From Rhodobacterales bacterium (GTDB lineage Bacteria; Pseudomonadota; Alphaproteobacteria; Rhodobacterales; Rhodobacteraceae): 40,010 nucleotides of DNA. Below the pieces are notes generated by a model that was given only the letters and a program-made list of their open reading frames with translations, had not been told where the DNA came from and did no database searches. The position numbers were made by a program, and so were the translations under genes. Positions 1 through 8,141 of the stretch are shown piece after piece. Each line of letters opens with the position of its first letter. Position 1 is the first letter of the stretch. The stretch is taken from positions 1-40,010 of the forward strand of contig QKJR01000002.1 of the NCBI GenBank assembly GCA_003249215.1, in the 5' to 3' direction.

Positions 1-14
1 AAGAGGAGATGGAA

Positions 15-215
15 ATGCCCAAGATGAAGACGAAATCCGCTGCGAAAAAGCGGTTCAAATTCTCGGCGACCGGGAAGGTCATCGCAGGTCCGGCCGGCAA
101 ACGCCACGGCATGATCAAGCGTTCGACCAAGTTCATCCGCGATACTGCGGGCACGATGATCCTGTCCGATGCGGACGCGAAGATCGTCAAAAAATACATG
201 CCCTACAACCGCTGA
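15..215 (+). CDS. rpmI: 50S ribosomal protein L35
   Basis: Small basic protein of the large ribosomal subunit. The sequence begins [15 protein letters not shown], the standard L35 N-terminus, and is lysine/arginine-rich throughout; 66 residues is the normal family length. An in-frame ATG lies two codons upstream at 9, but the purine-rich Shine-Dalgarno at 3-8 abuts that ATG and is correctly spaced for the one at 15, which also matches the conserved start. It is followed 15 bases later by rplT in the usual rpmI-rplT pair. An infC partner, if present, lies outside the window. Confidence 0.95.
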   Translation: MPKMKTKSAAKKRFKFSATGKVIAGPAGKRHGMIKRSTKFIRDTAGTMILSDADAKIVKKYMPYNR

Positions 216-230
216 TCGGAGGCTTGAACC

Positions 231-596
231 ATGTCCCGCGTTAAATCCGGCAAAGTCACTCACGCCTCGCACAAGAAGATCCTGAAGGCTGCCAAGGGCT
301 ACTACTCGGCCCGCTCGCGCAACTTCCGCACCGCGACCCAGGCGGTCGACAAGGCGAACCAGTATGCCACCCGCGACCGCAAGGCCCGCAAGCGCAGCTT
401 CCGCGCGCTGTGGATCCAGCGGATCAACGCCGCTGTCCGTGCGCATGATCTCGAAATGACCTATTCGCGTTTCATCAACGGTCTGGCGCTCGCCGGGATC
501 GAAGTGGACCGCAAGGTTCTGGCCGATCTCGCCATCCACGAGCCCGAAGCCTTCGGTGCCATCGTCGATCAGGCGAAGGCTGCCGCGGCCGCGTAA
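231..596 (+). CDS. rplT: 50S ribosomal protein L20
   Basis: L20 binds 23S rRNA early in assembly of the large subunit. The 121-residue product starts [19 protein letters not shown] and contains the conserved [12 protein letters not shown] and [21 protein letters not shown] segments, with the very basic N-terminal extension typical of L20. Length matches the family, with a short Ala-rich C-terminal tail. It is co-transcribed with rpmI, and a strong intrinsic terminator follows 25 bases after the stop, so the operon ends here. Confidence 0.97.
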   Translation: MSRVKSGKVTHASHKKILKAAKGYYSARSRNFRTATQAVDKANQYATRDRKARKRSFRALWIQRINAAVRAHDLEMTYSRFINGLALAGIEVDRKVLADLAIHEPEAFGAIVDQAKAAAAA

Positions 597-619
597 TTTC
601 CCACTCACGGGAAGACCGA

Positions 620-660
620 AACCCCGCGCTGGCCTTGCCGCCCGCGCGGGGTTTTTCTTT
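620..660 (+). terminator. Intrinsic terminator after rplT
   Basis: An 8-bp GC stem (CCCCGCGC at 622-629 with GCGCGGGG at 644-651) is followed immediately by TTTTTCTTT. This is a classic rho-independent terminator closing rpmI-rplT and separating it from pheS. Confidence 0.9.
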
Positions 661-666
661 GCCCGC

Positions 667-695
667 TTGAATTCGGGCCGGGGCACGGCTAGCAA
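667..695 (+). promoter_or_regulatory. Candidate promoter for pheS
   Basis: TTGAAT (667-672), a 17-base spacer and TAGCAA (690-695) lie between the rplT terminator and pheS. The -35 is good and the -10 is weak, but the spacing is ideal. I see no phenylalanine-rich leader reading frame here, unlike the pheM attenuator of enteric bacteria. Confidence 0.35.
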
Positions 696-722
696 CGCCC
701 CAACCAGACTAGGAGAGATCAG

Positions 723-1805
723 ATGAACGCGCTCGACGTGCTCAAGGCCAGCTATCTCGACCGGATCGGCGCCGCCGCCGATGAAGGCTCGCTCGAAGAG
801 ATCCGCCTTGCCGCCCTTGGCAAGAAGGGCGAGATCAGCCTGAAGATGCGCGAGCTCGGCGGCATGAGCCCCGAGGAGCGTCAGACCACCGGCGCGGCGC
901 TCAACCGTCTCAAGGACGAAATCGACGCGGCGCTGCGCGCCAAGCGCGAGGCGCTGGCCGATGCCGCCCTCGATGCGCGTCTGCGCGCCGAGTGGCTCGA
1001 TGTGACGCTGCCCGGCCGTCCGCGGCCCGCGGGCACGATCCATCCCGTCTCTCAGGTGATGGACGAGGTCACCGCGATCTTCGCCGATATGGGCTTTGCC
1101 GTGGCCGAGGGGCCGCAGGTCGAGAGCGACTGGTACAACTTCGACGCGCTCAACATCGCGCCCGAGCACCCCGCCCGGCAAGAGCACGACACCTTCTTCA
1201 TGGCGCGCGATCCGGCCGACCCGCGCCCGCCGCATGTGCTGCGCACCCATACCTCGCCGGTCCAGATCCGCGCGATGCAGGAACGCGGCGCGCCCATTCG
1301 CGTCATCGCCCCGGGCCGCGTCTATCGCATGGACATGGACCAGACCCACGCGCCGATGTTCCATCAGGTCGAGGGCATGGCGATCGGCAAGGACATCTCG
1401 ATGGCCAACCTGAAATGGGTGCTCGAGGAATTCTGCAAGGCCTTCTTCGAGGTGCCCAACGTCGAGCTGCGCTTCCGCGCCTCGCATTTCCCCTTCACCG
1501 AACCCTCGGCCGAGGTCGATATCCGCTGTTCCTGGGAAGGCGGCCAGCTGAAGATCGGCGAGGGCAATTCCTGGCTGGAAATTCTGGGCAGCGGCATGAT
1601 GCAGCCCAAGGTTCTGGCCGCGGGCGGGATCGACCCGAGTGAATGGCAGGGCTTTGCCTTCGGCATGGGGATCGACCGGATCGCGATGCTGAAATACGGC
1701 ATCCCCGACCTGCGGGCGTTCTTCGAGAGCGACCTTCGGTGGTTGAAGCACTACGGGTTCGCGGCGCTGGACCTGCCGACGGTGTTCGGGGGGTTGAGTA
1801 AGTGA
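723..1805 (+). CDS. pheS: Phenylalanine--tRNA ligase alpha subunit
   Basis: Catalytic subunit of the (alpha-beta)2 phenylalanyl-tRNA synthetase, which charges tRNA-Phe in the cytoplasm. The 360-residue product has an N-terminal coiled-coil arm (about 1-95), then the class II core: the DALN/HPAR(Q)EHDTFF segment near 140-160, the HTSPVQ block, the [21 protein letters not shown] block, and the motif 3 region [14 protein letters not shown] near the C-terminus. Shine-Dalgarno AGGAGA sits just upstream of the ATG. The stop overlaps the GTG start of the next gene (GTGA). In most bacteria pheT follows directly; here another gene intervenes. Confidence 0.97.
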   Translation: MNALDVLKASYLDRIGAAADEGSLEEIRLAALGKKGEISLKMRELGGMSPEERQTTGAALNRLKDEIDAALRAKREALADAALDARLRAEWLDVTLPGRPRPAGTIHPVSQVMDEVTAIFADMGFAVAEGPQVESDWYNFDALNIAPEHPARQEHDTFFMARDPADPRPPHVLRTHTSPVQIRAMQERGAPIRVIAPGRVYRMDMDQTHAPMFHQVEGMAIGKDISMANLKWVLEEFCKAFFEVPNVELRFRASHFPFTEPSAEVDIRCSWEGGQLKIGEGNSWLEILGSGMMQPKVLAAGGIDPSEWQGFAFGMGIDRIAMLKYGIPDLRAFFESDLRWLKHYGFAALDLPTVFGGLSK

Positions 1806-2227
1806 AGCGGGACCGGAAGCTTCAGATTTCGATATTGCGTCAGATCGAAGCCGATACTGACCCAATGACGAAGTTTGAAAGCTTCAGCCGGAACTGGGGC
1901 GGGTTCGAAGACGCCACGACCCCAGACTGGGATAGCAACCAAGCTTACAACATTCGCCTGTTGATCCGTGATGGCTACCTCCGTAGCGATAAGGTCAGTG
2001 ATGCGCCGTGGTTGGGCAACGGGAATGACGACGCGTTTCCATATGCGGAAACTTACATCGGTCTTACATCGGCCGGGCACGACCTGTTGGACGAACGCAC
2101 CGTGTGGCTAAGGGCTTGGAATAACGTCAAACGAAACTGGGCCACTGTTTTGGTGGGCCTGATCCTATCAATTCTGACTTCGCTCCTAGTCGGGTGGGCA
2201 GAATTCTTCGCGGGAGCACCCAAATGA
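1802..2227 (+). CDS. DUF2513-like protein with C-terminal membrane anchor, inserted between pheS and pheT
   Basis: 141 residues. The start [16 protein letters not shown] and the later HTH-like pair [12 protein letters not shown] ... [18 protein letters not shown] resemble the DUF2513 family (MKRD start, an [HY]-x-x-LL-x-x-[AG] segment and an LTxxGHDFLD segment). About 22 hydrophobic residues near 113-134 form a likely single membrane helix. The GTG start at 1802 overlaps the pheS stop, and its own stop overlaps the pheT ATG (ATGA), so it is probably translationally coupled on both sides. Base composition is visibly less GC-rich than pheS or pheT, suggesting acquisition. Its function is unknown; the family assignment is from memory of the motif pattern. 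Confidence 0.75.
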   Translation: MKRDRKLQISILRQIEADTDPMTKFESFSRNWGGFEDATTPDWDSNQAYNIRLLIRDGYLRSDKVSDAPWLGNGNDDAFPYAETYIGLTSAGHDLLDERTVWLRAWNNVKRNWATVLVGLILSILTSLLVGWAEFFAGAPK

Positions 2228-4632
2228 AATTCACCCTCTCCTGGCTGAAAGACCACCTCGATACCTCGGCCACTGTGGACGAGATCACCGAGGCGCTGAC
2301 CGATCTCGGCCTCGAGGTCGAGGAGGTCGTGAACCCCGCGGCCAAGCTCAAGACCTTCACTTTGGCCAAGGTTCTCCACGCCGAGAAGCACCCCGATGCC
2401 GACAAGCTGCGGGTCTGCACCGTGCTGACCGACGAGGGCGAGAAGACCATCGTCTGCGGCGCGCCGAATGCGCGGGCGGGGATCACGGTCGTTCTGGCCA
2501 AGCCCGGCGATTATGTGCCCGGGATCGACGTGACCCTTGGCGTCGGCAAGATCCGCGGCGTGGAAAGCCACGGGATGATGTGTTCCGAGCGCGAGCTGGA
2601 GCTGTCGGACGAGCATAACGGCATCATCGAGCTCGCGCATGGCGAGGTCGGCGAGCATTTCACCGACTGGCTGGCCGAGCATCGCCCCGAGGCGGTCGAT
2701 CCGATGATCCATATCAAGATCACGCCGAACCGCCCCGATGCGCTGGGCGTGCGCGGCGTTGCGCGCGATCTGGCGGCGCGGGGTCTGGGCGTGCTGAAGC
2801 CGCTTGAGATCGAGGCGGTGCCGGGCGGTTTCCCCTGTCCGGTGGCGGTCGAGATTGATGCAGGGCTGAAGGAGAAGGGCTGTCCGCTCTTCGCCGGGCG
2901 GCTGATCCGCGGCGTGAAGAACGGGCCGAGCCCCGCGTGGCTGCAGGCGCGGCTCATTGCCATCGGCCTGCGTCCGATTTCGACGCTGGTCGATATCACC
3001 AACTTCTTCACCTATGACCTGAACCGTCCGCTGCACGTGTTTGACGCGGCCAAGGTCAAGGGCAAGGTGCGGATCATTCCGGCCGTGGGTGGCGAGGAGC
3101 TGCTCGCGCTCGATGGCAAGACCTATGCGCTGGCGCCGGGTCAGATGGTGATCGTCGATGACAATGGCCCCGAAAGCCTTGCCGGGATCATGGGCGGCGA
3201 GCTCTCGGGCTGCACCGAGGAGACGGTCGATGTCTTCCTCGAAAGCGCCTATTGGGACCCGATCACCATTGCGGCGACGGGCCGGGCGCTCAAGATCAAC
3301 TCGGATGCGCGCTATCGCTTCGAGCGGGGCGTGGACCCGAGCTTCACCCTGCCGGGGCTGGAGCTCGCGACGCAGATGGTGCTCGACCTTTGCGGTGGTG
3401 AGGCCTCCGAGGTGGTCGTGGATGGCGCGGTGCCCGATACCACCCGCGCCTATCGGCTCGACCCCGCGCGGGTGATCAGCCTTGTCGGCATGGAGATCCC
3501 CGCCGCGACCCAGCGCGCGACGCTGGAGGCGCTGGGCTTTGTGATCGAGGGCGACATGGTCAACCCGCCGAGCTGGCGCCCCGATGTGATGGGCGAGGCG
3601 GATCTGGTCGAGGAGGTCGCCCGTATCGCCTCGCTGACCAAGCTCGAAGGCAAACCGATGCCGCGCGAGACGAGCGGAGTGCCGGGCGCGGTGTTGACGC
3701 CCGCGCAGGTGCGCGAGCGGACCGCGCGGCGCACGATTGCGGCGCTTGGTTACAATGAATGCGTGACCTACAGCTTCATCGACGCGGCTTCGGCGACTGC
3801 CTTTGGTGGCGGTGCCGAGGCCACGCGGATCGAGAACCCGATCAGCTCCGAGATGACCCATCTGCGCCCCGATCTGCTGCCGGGCCTGTTGCAGGCCGCC
3901 GCGCGCAATCAGGCGCGGGGCTTTGCCGACCTCTCGCTCTTCGAGGTTGGGCCGGTGTTCAGTGGCGGTGAGCCGGGCGATCAGGCGATCCATGCGACCG
4001 GGCTTCTGGTCGGTGCCGCAGGCCCGCGCGACCCCTGGGGTTCGCGCCGTCCGGTGGACGTTTACGATGCCAAGGCCGATGCCGAGGCGGTTCTGGCCGC
4101 CATCGGCGCGCCCGCCCGCGTGCAGATCAACCGCAAGCTGGAGGCCTGGTGGCACCCGGGCCGCTCGGGCGTGATCGCGCTCGGGCCCAACGCGCTCGCG
4201 ACCTTCGGCGAGGTGCATCCCAAGGTGCTGCGCGCGATGGGGATCAAGGGCGCGGCGGTGGCCTTCACCATTCGTCTCGCCAATGTGCCCTTCCCGAAGG
4301 TGAAAACGCCGACGCGGCCGGCGCTGGCTCTGTCGGGCCTGCATGCGGTCGAGCGCGATTTCGCCTTTGTCGTGGATAGCACCGTCGAGGCGATCACCGC
4401 GGTCAATGCCGCACTCGGGGCCGACAAGGCGCTGATCGAGGCGGTTTCGGTCTTCGACCAGTTCACCGGCGCCAAGGCCGAGGAGCAGATGGGCGCGGGC
4501 AAGAAGTCGATCGCGCTTAGCGTGCGGCTGCAGCCCCGCGACAAGACCCTGACCGATGCCGAGATCGAGGCGGTCGCCGCCAAGATCGTCGAGAAGGTGA
4601 CCAAGGCCACCGGCGGCGCATTGCGCGGCTGA
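2224..4632 (+). CDS. pheT: Phenylalanine--tRNA ligase beta subunit
   Basis: Beta subunit of PheRS, carrying tRNA-binding and editing domains. The start [14 protein letters not shown] is the conserved one, so the ATG at 2224 (GGGAG seven bases upstream) is preferred over an in-frame upstream ATG at 2194 inside the preceding gene. The 803 residues show the N-terminal OB-type tRNA-binding domain (about 39-150), B3/B4 editing domain (about 210-380), B5 domain (about 400-475), a catalytic-like core, and a C-terminal ferredoxin-fold anticodon-binding domain (about 705-800, with ERDFAFVV). Full length and intact despite the gene inserted between it and pheS. Confidence 0.96.
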   Translation: MKFTLSWLKDHLDTSATVDEITEALTDLGLEVEEVVNPAAKLKTFTLAKVLHAEKHPDADKLRVCTVLTDEGEKTIVCGAPNARAGITVVLAKPGDYVPGIDVTLGVGKIRGVESHGMMCSERELELSDEHNGIIELAHGEVGEHFTDWLAEHRPEAVDPMIHIKITPNRPDALGVRGVARDLAARGLGVLKPLEIEAVPGGFPCPVAVEIDAGLKEKGCPLFAGRLIRGVKNGPSPAWLQARLIAIGLRPISTLVDITNFFTYDLNRPLHVFDAAKVKGKVRIIPAVGGEELLALDGKTYALAPGQMVIVDDNGPESLAGIMGGELSGCTEETVDVFLESAYWDPITIAATGRALKINSDARYRFERGVDPSFTLPGLELATQMVLDLCGGEASEVVVDGAVPDTTRAYRLDPARVISLVGMEIPAATQRATLEALGFVIEGDMVNPPSWRPDVMGEADLVEEVARIASLTKLEGKPMPRETSGVPGAVLTPAQVRERTARRTIAALGYNECVTYSFIDAASATAFGGGAEATRIENPISSEMTHLRPDLLPGLLQAAARNQARGFADLSLFEVGPVFSGGEPGDQAIHATGLLVGAAGPRDPWGSRRPVDVYDAKADAEAVLAAIGAPARVQINRKLEAWWHPGRSGVIALGPNALATFGEVHPKVLRAMGIKGAAVAFTIRLANVPFPKVKTPTRPALALSGLHAVERDFAFVVDSTVEAITAVNAALGADKALIEAVSVFDQFTGAKAEEQMGAGKKSIALSVRLQPRDKTLTDAEIEAVAAKIVEKVTKATGGALRG

Positions 4633-4652
4633 GGCCGGGAAAAGCGGAAACG

Positions 4653-4678
4653 AAAGGGGCGCCGGTGGCGCCCCTTTT
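4653..4678. terminator. Bidirectional terminator between pheT and the acyltransferase gene
   Basis: An 11-bp hairpin, AAAGGGGCGCC (4653-4663), loop GGT, GGCGCCCCTTT (4667-4677), has A- and T-runs on its flanks, so it can act on both strands. It lies between convergent genes and touches the last base of the minus-strand gene. Confidence 0.85.
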
Positions 4679-5724
4679 CAGTATCCGAGGATCAGCCGGG
4701 AGCGGGATCCGAATGCCTCGCGCGCCCCGCCCGCGATCACGTAGCTGCCGCCGAAGACCGCGATGAACCACATCACGTAATTCGCCCAGTGCCAGCCGAG
4801 ATCGGGCAGGAGTCCCGAGGCCTCGAAGAGCAGGATCAGGATCGGATGCAGGAAGAAGATCGCGAAGGAGCGCTCGGCGATCTCGTCGAGAAACGGCAGA
4901 TCCCGTGCTTCGAGATGGCAGAGCAGCCCGAGGATCGCGAAGCAGAGGGTGATCTTCTGGAGCATCATCAGGTCGATCGAGAAGAGAGGCGTATCCGCGA
5001 AACGCCGGTAATTGCCCAAAGCGCCGTCAAAGGTCATTGCCACAAGCAGCACCGCGGCGGTTGCGAACAGCACGGTTGAGTGGCGCATCACTGCGGGGCG
5101 CAGATGGTCCCAGTGCAAAGAGGTCAGGATGCCGATCAGGTAGATCGGGGTGTAGTAGACAAGCGCATGCAGCTTGTTGATTTCATAGATCGGCTTTTGC
5201 ACGAGGAGCGCGACGGCGAGCCCGCCCAGCGTGAGTGCGAGTTGTGCGCGGGTGCCAAGCTGGATGAACCGCATGTGAAGCGGTGCGCAGAAGAAGAGCA
5301 ACATCACGAAAGGCACATACCAATAGGCGGTTGCGTGACGCCCGGTGGCGAGCAACTGCAGCCAGGGCAGCACGACGCCGTCGCGCACCCCCTCGCCGCG
5401 GGGCGTCTCGAAGAAGAAATCCCATCCGAGGGGGGCGATTGTCAGAAACATCGCCGTGACCGGCACCGAGAGGATCAGATAGGGCAACAGGACGTTGCGC
5501 ATCTTGCCCCGGAGGAAGCGGGTATAGTCGAACCGCGGGGCGAAGACCCGGTGAAACAGGAACCCCGAGATGAAGACGAAGAAGGTCGTGCCGCCTTCGA
5601 TGAAATTGCGCCACAGCGTTATGTCGAGCCGGGTTTCGACGAAGCCGGCCTGTGTCAGGAAGTGACCACCCACGATAAACAGGATGGCGATGGCGCGAAA
5701 ATAGGTCAGGGCACGAATCTGCAT
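4678..5724 (-). CDS. Acyltransferase 3 family integral membrane protein
   Basis: Multi-spanning membrane acyltransferase, a family that O-acetylates or acylates surface glycans and small molecules. It begins MQIRALTYFRAIAILFIVGGHF, where the R-A-[IL]-A-[IL]-x(4)-GHF stretch with its histidine is the family signature. Around ten hydrophobic segments follow, ending FLHPILILLF ... YVIAGGAREAFG. I chose the ATG at 5724 (348 residues) because a longer reading frame from a TTG at 5796 adds 24 residues unlike the family N-terminus. No Shine-Dalgarno is obvious at either start. It stands alone on the minus strand, convergent with pheT. The substrate cannot be told from sequence. Confidence 0.82.
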   Translation of the reverse strand: MQIRALTYFRAIAILFIVGGHFLTQAGFVETRLDITLWRNFIEGGTTFFVFISGFLFHRVFAPRFDYTRFLRGKMRNVLLPYLILSVPVTAMFLTIAPLGWDFFFETPRGEGVRDGVVLPWLQLLATGRHATAYWYVPFVMLLFFCAPLHMRFIQLGTRAQLALTLGGLAVALLVQKPIYEINKLHALVYYTPIYLIGILTSLHWDHLRPAVMRHSTVLFATAAVLLVAMTFDGALGNYRRFADTPLFSIDLMMLQKITLCFAILGLLCHLEARDLPFLDEIAERSFAIFFLHPILILLFEASGLLPDLGWHWANYVMWFIAVFGGSYVIAGGAREAFGSRSRLILGY

Positions 5725-5836
5725 CGGAAAAACCAGTTCTGAAATGCGCAGGCGAAAAAAGCGAAAGAAAGGGGGCAAAACCGCTCCCAAGGGCAAGTGT
5801 TCCCGCCAAGGATGGAAAAACTATGACCGGGAGAGG

Positions 5837-5857
5837 GCGCTCATGTGATTTGAGCGC
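5837..5857. repeat. Inverted repeat downstream of the rhomboid gene
   Basis: A perfect 7-bp inverted repeat, GCGCTCA / TGAGCGC, with a 7-base loop lies just beyond the rhomboid stop codon. It could end rhomboid transcription, but no T-run directly follows on either strand. Confidence 0.4.
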
Positions 5858-5863
5858 AGAGGG

Positions 5864-6598
5864 TCACCGCCGCCGGCGCGGCACCACGGGGATCGTGGTG
5901 CGCACGTAGTCGATCGCGGGATGCGGCGGGGCGCCATGGGTCTGGCCCCAGAACATCGCGCCGCCGCGTTTCAGCCAGGTGGGTAGCATCAGCAGCAGCC
6001 CCGCGACGAAGCCCCCGGCATGGGCCCAATAGGCCACGCCGCCGTCACCGATGCCCGCCGCGGTGCCGTTCATCACCTGAAGCCCGAACCAGACGCCCAG
6101 AACCACCCAGGCCGGGATCGGGAAGATCTTGAAGAAAACGATGAAGATGAAGAGCACATCGACCCGCGCCTTGGGGAACATCAGCAGATAGCCGCCCATT
6201 ACCGCGGCGATCGCCCCCGAGGCGCCGACCATCGGGATCTCGCTCCAGGGGTCGGCGGCGATCTGCGCGGCCGCTGCGGCGAGGCCTCCGGCGAGGTAGA
6301 AGAGCGCAAATCCGAGGTGCCCGAGCTGATCCTCGAGATTGTCGCCGAAGACCCACAGGAACAGCATGTTTCCCGCGATATGCATGAAACCCGCATGCAG
6401 GAACATATGGGTGAAAAGCCCGTGCACATAGGCGCCCTGCGTGACCGCCCCGGGATAGAGCGCCCAGTTCGCCCAGAGATCCTGCATGTTCCCGCCCCAG
6501 GGCATGGTTAGGACAAAAAGCACGATGTTGAGCGCGATGATGCCCCAGGTGACATAGGGCGTGCGCTGCGAGGGGTTGTGATCGCGGATCGGGAACAT
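5864..6598 (-). CDS. Rhomboid family intramembrane serine protease
   Basis: Cleaves membrane proteins within the bilayer. The 244-residue product has about six membrane helices. It shows the family's HAGFMHIAGNMLFLW helix (His68, His73, Asn77), the nucleophile motif GASG (Ser127) and the catalytic histidine in YWAHAGGF (His193), so the Ser-His dyad is complete. The start MFPIRDHNPSQRTPYVTW is typical for alphaproteobacterial rhomboids. There is no Shine-Dalgarno before the ATG, and a promoter-like TTGACC sits at a distance suggesting a leaderless message. It lies downstream of the META lipoprotein gene on the same strand. The native substrate is unknown. Confidence 0.92.
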   Translation of the reverse strand: MFPIRDHNPSQRTPYVTWGIIALNIVLFVLTMPWGGNMQDLWANWALYPGAVTQGAYVHGLFTHMFLHAGFMHIAGNMLFLWVFGDNLEDQLGHLGFALFYLAGGLAAAAAQIAADPWSEIPMVGASGAIAAVMGGYLLMFPKARVDVLFIFIVFFKIFPIPAWVVLGVWFGLQVMNGTAAGIGDGGVAYWAHAGGFVAGLLLMLPTWLKRGGAMFWGQTHGAPPHPAIDYVRTTIPVVPRRRR

Positions 6599-6603
6599 GG
6601 GGC

Positions 6604-6632
6604 GAGAGTGCCGAAGTTGTGGCGCCGGTCAA
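6604..6632 (-). promoter_or_regulatory. Candidate promoter for a leaderless rhomboid mRNA
   Basis: Read on the minus strand: TTGACC (6632-6627), a 17-base spacer, then ACTCTC (6609-6604), with the A of the rhomboid ATG six bases further on. No ribosome-binding site lies between. The -35 is good and the -10 poor. Confidence 0.3.
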
Positions 6633-6694
6633 GGGGAAGGACCGGGGCGCGGGCGGGTGGAAAAGCCGCGCGGGGGCTGCCTCGGTAGTCGTGC

Positions 6695-7105
6695 TTACTT
6701 CACGGCGCGGATTTTCACCTTGCCTTCGCGGGTGAGCAGCAGCTCCTCGCCCTCGACGGCCACACCGTCGATCCGGCTGATATTCGAATGAAAGGCCTGC
6801 TCGGCCTGCATCTGAACCTCGGGGCACATCATCCGCGTCCCGGCGAGGGCGCCGATCTTGAGGCCCGCGCCCTCGGCGCTGATCCGTCCCGAATAGCGGT
6901 TGCAGCCCGAGGACCCCGCGATCAGCCCGGCCTCAGGTTGCGCCAGCGTCACCTCGACGCCCTCGGGCACGACCATGCCGTCGATCTCGATCACCCGCCA
7001 TTCGACCCCGGTGCCAAAGAGCGCGAGCGGATCGGCGGCTTCGGCCTCGTCGCGGCAGGCGACGAGCGCGAGGCAGGCGAGGGCGGCGAGAAGGGGACGG
7101 GTCAT
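6695..7105 (-). CDS. META/HslJ-domain lipoprotein
   Basis: 136-residue predicted lipoprotein. MTRPLLAALACLALVAC is a lipoprotein signal with lipobox LVAC, making Cys17 the lipidated residue. The mature part has the META-domain pattern: WRVIEIDG near the start, a GCNRYSG segment, then GTRMMCPEVQMQAEQAFHSNI, as in HslJ, a heat-inducible outer-membrane lipoprotein linked to novobiocin resistance in E. coli. The ATG at 7105 was chosen because it starts the signal peptide; an in-frame extension upstream lacks one. Gene order on this strand is MerR-cupin regulator, this gene, rhomboid, but the gaps do not prove an operon. Precise role unknown. Confidence 0.85.
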   Translation of the reverse strand: MTRPLLAALACLALVACRDEAEAADPLALFGTGVEWRVIEIDGMVVPEGVEVTLAQPEAGLIAGSSGCNRYSGRISAEGAGLKIGALAGTRMMCPEVQMQAEQAFHSNISRIDGVAVEGEELLLTREGKVKIRAVK

Positions 7106-7197
7106 GTGGGTCTCCGGTCGGGTCGCGGGCAGAATGGGCGCCTGGGGCCCGCGGGGCAAGGCGCTTCACGCGATGGTGTGCGCTAAAGGTGGGGGGT

Positions 7198-8028
7198 TCA
7201 GAAGGTCGGCGGGGTGTTCACCCAGATCAGCACGGTGCGCCCGTCGGCGGCATTGGCCCAGGCGTGGGGGCGGCGGCTCTCGAAATAGATCGAATCGCCG
7301 GGGCCGAGCTCGTGGACCTCCTCGCCGTCCAGCGTGATGCGGAAACGGCCCTCGATCACGGTAATGAATTCCTCGCCCTCGTGGTCATAGCCGCCCTGCG
7401 AGGTGGCGCCGGGGGCAAGGATGAAGCGGTGGCAATCCATCTGGCGGCGGCCCTCGGCCAGCACCTCGACGCGCACCCCCTCGACCGGCATCGGCCAGAC
7501 CCGCGCGGCCTCGGCGCGGACCACCGCGCCGCCGGGCTCGTCCTGCCCCGAGAGGCGCGAGACGGTGGTGCCGAAATATTGCGCCAGATCGGCCAGCACC
7601 TTGAAGCTGACCCCCGCGCCGGTGCGTTCGAGCGTGGAGAGCGCCGAACTGGAGATGCCCAGTGCCTGCGCCACATCGTCGAGCGTTTCGCTGCGCGCGA
7701 GTCGGGTCTGGCGCAGGGCATTGCCGAGCGCCTCGTTGGTGATGTCATGCTCAAGGGGCGCGGTGCCCTCGGCCTCGAGCGTGGCGCGGATCGCCGCCGG
7801 ATTGAGCCCCGCCTCGCGCCGCAGGAACGAGATGCGCTGGAGCCGCGCCACATCGGCGGGCGAATAGAGCCGCTGACCCGAGGCCCGCCGCGCGGGCGCC
7901 ACCAGCCCTTGGGTTTCCCACAGCCGCAGCGTCGAGGGCGCGACGCCTGCCGCCCGCGCAGCCTCGGTCACCCGGAAGAGCGGCTCTTCGGGCAGATCAT
8001 CCGGGGAGGGGGCGGCGGCGATGGTCAT
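7198..8028 (-). CDS. MerR-type regulator with additional XRE HTH and cupin domains
   Basis: Predicted DNA-binding regulator of 276 residues with three recognisable parts. A MerR-type helix-turn-helix (about 17-85) contains FRVTEAARAAGVAPSTLRLWETQGLV. An XRE/Cro-type helix-turn-helix (about 101-160) contains LDDVAQALGISSSALSTLERTGAGVSFKVLADLAQ. A C-terminal cupin (about 190-272) has candidate metal ligands His216, Glu220 and His255. XRE-cupin proteins such as PuuR regulate putrescine/GABA catabolism; this one has an extra MerR module. It is divergent from gabT, and a perfect 20-bp palindrome lies in the shared 113-base gap, so control of gabT by a small-molecule ligand is the natural inference. 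Confidence 0.88.
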   Translation of the reverse strand: MTIAAAPSPDDLPEEPLFRVTEAARAAGVAPSTLRLWETQGLVAPARRASGQRLYSPADVARLQRISFLRREAGLNPAAIRATLEAEGTAPLEHDITNEALGNALRQTRLARSETLDDVAQALGISSSALSTLERTGAGVSFKVLADLAQYFGTTVSRLSGQDEPGGAVVRAEAARVWPMPVEGVRVEVLAEGRRQMDCHRFILAPGATSQGGYDHEGEEFITVIEGRFRITLDGEEVHELGPGDSIYFESRRPHAWANAADGRTVLIWVNTPPTF

Positions 8029-8071
8029 TTTTTAAGCCTTACACCGGGATCATGACCCGCGCCATCGTGCG

Positions 8072-8091
8072 CTGCAAGAAATTTCTTGCAG
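8072..8091. promoter_or_regulatory. Perfect 20-bp palindrome, probable operator between the MerR-cupin gene and gabT
   Basis: CTGCAAGAAATTTCTTGCAG is identical to its own reverse complement. Its two ends supply TTGCAG on both strands. On the minus strand this is followed after 17 bases by CATGAT, a fair -10 for the regulator gene; on the plus strand a weaker AT-rich -10 lies near 8107-8113 for gabT. A protein bound here would cover both -35 elements. Assignment to the adjacent regulator is inference. Confidence 0.7.
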
Positions 8092-8141
8092 AAAAAATGC
8101 AAAGTTGTAAATGATGGGCCATCTCGAATCGGAGCATCCCC

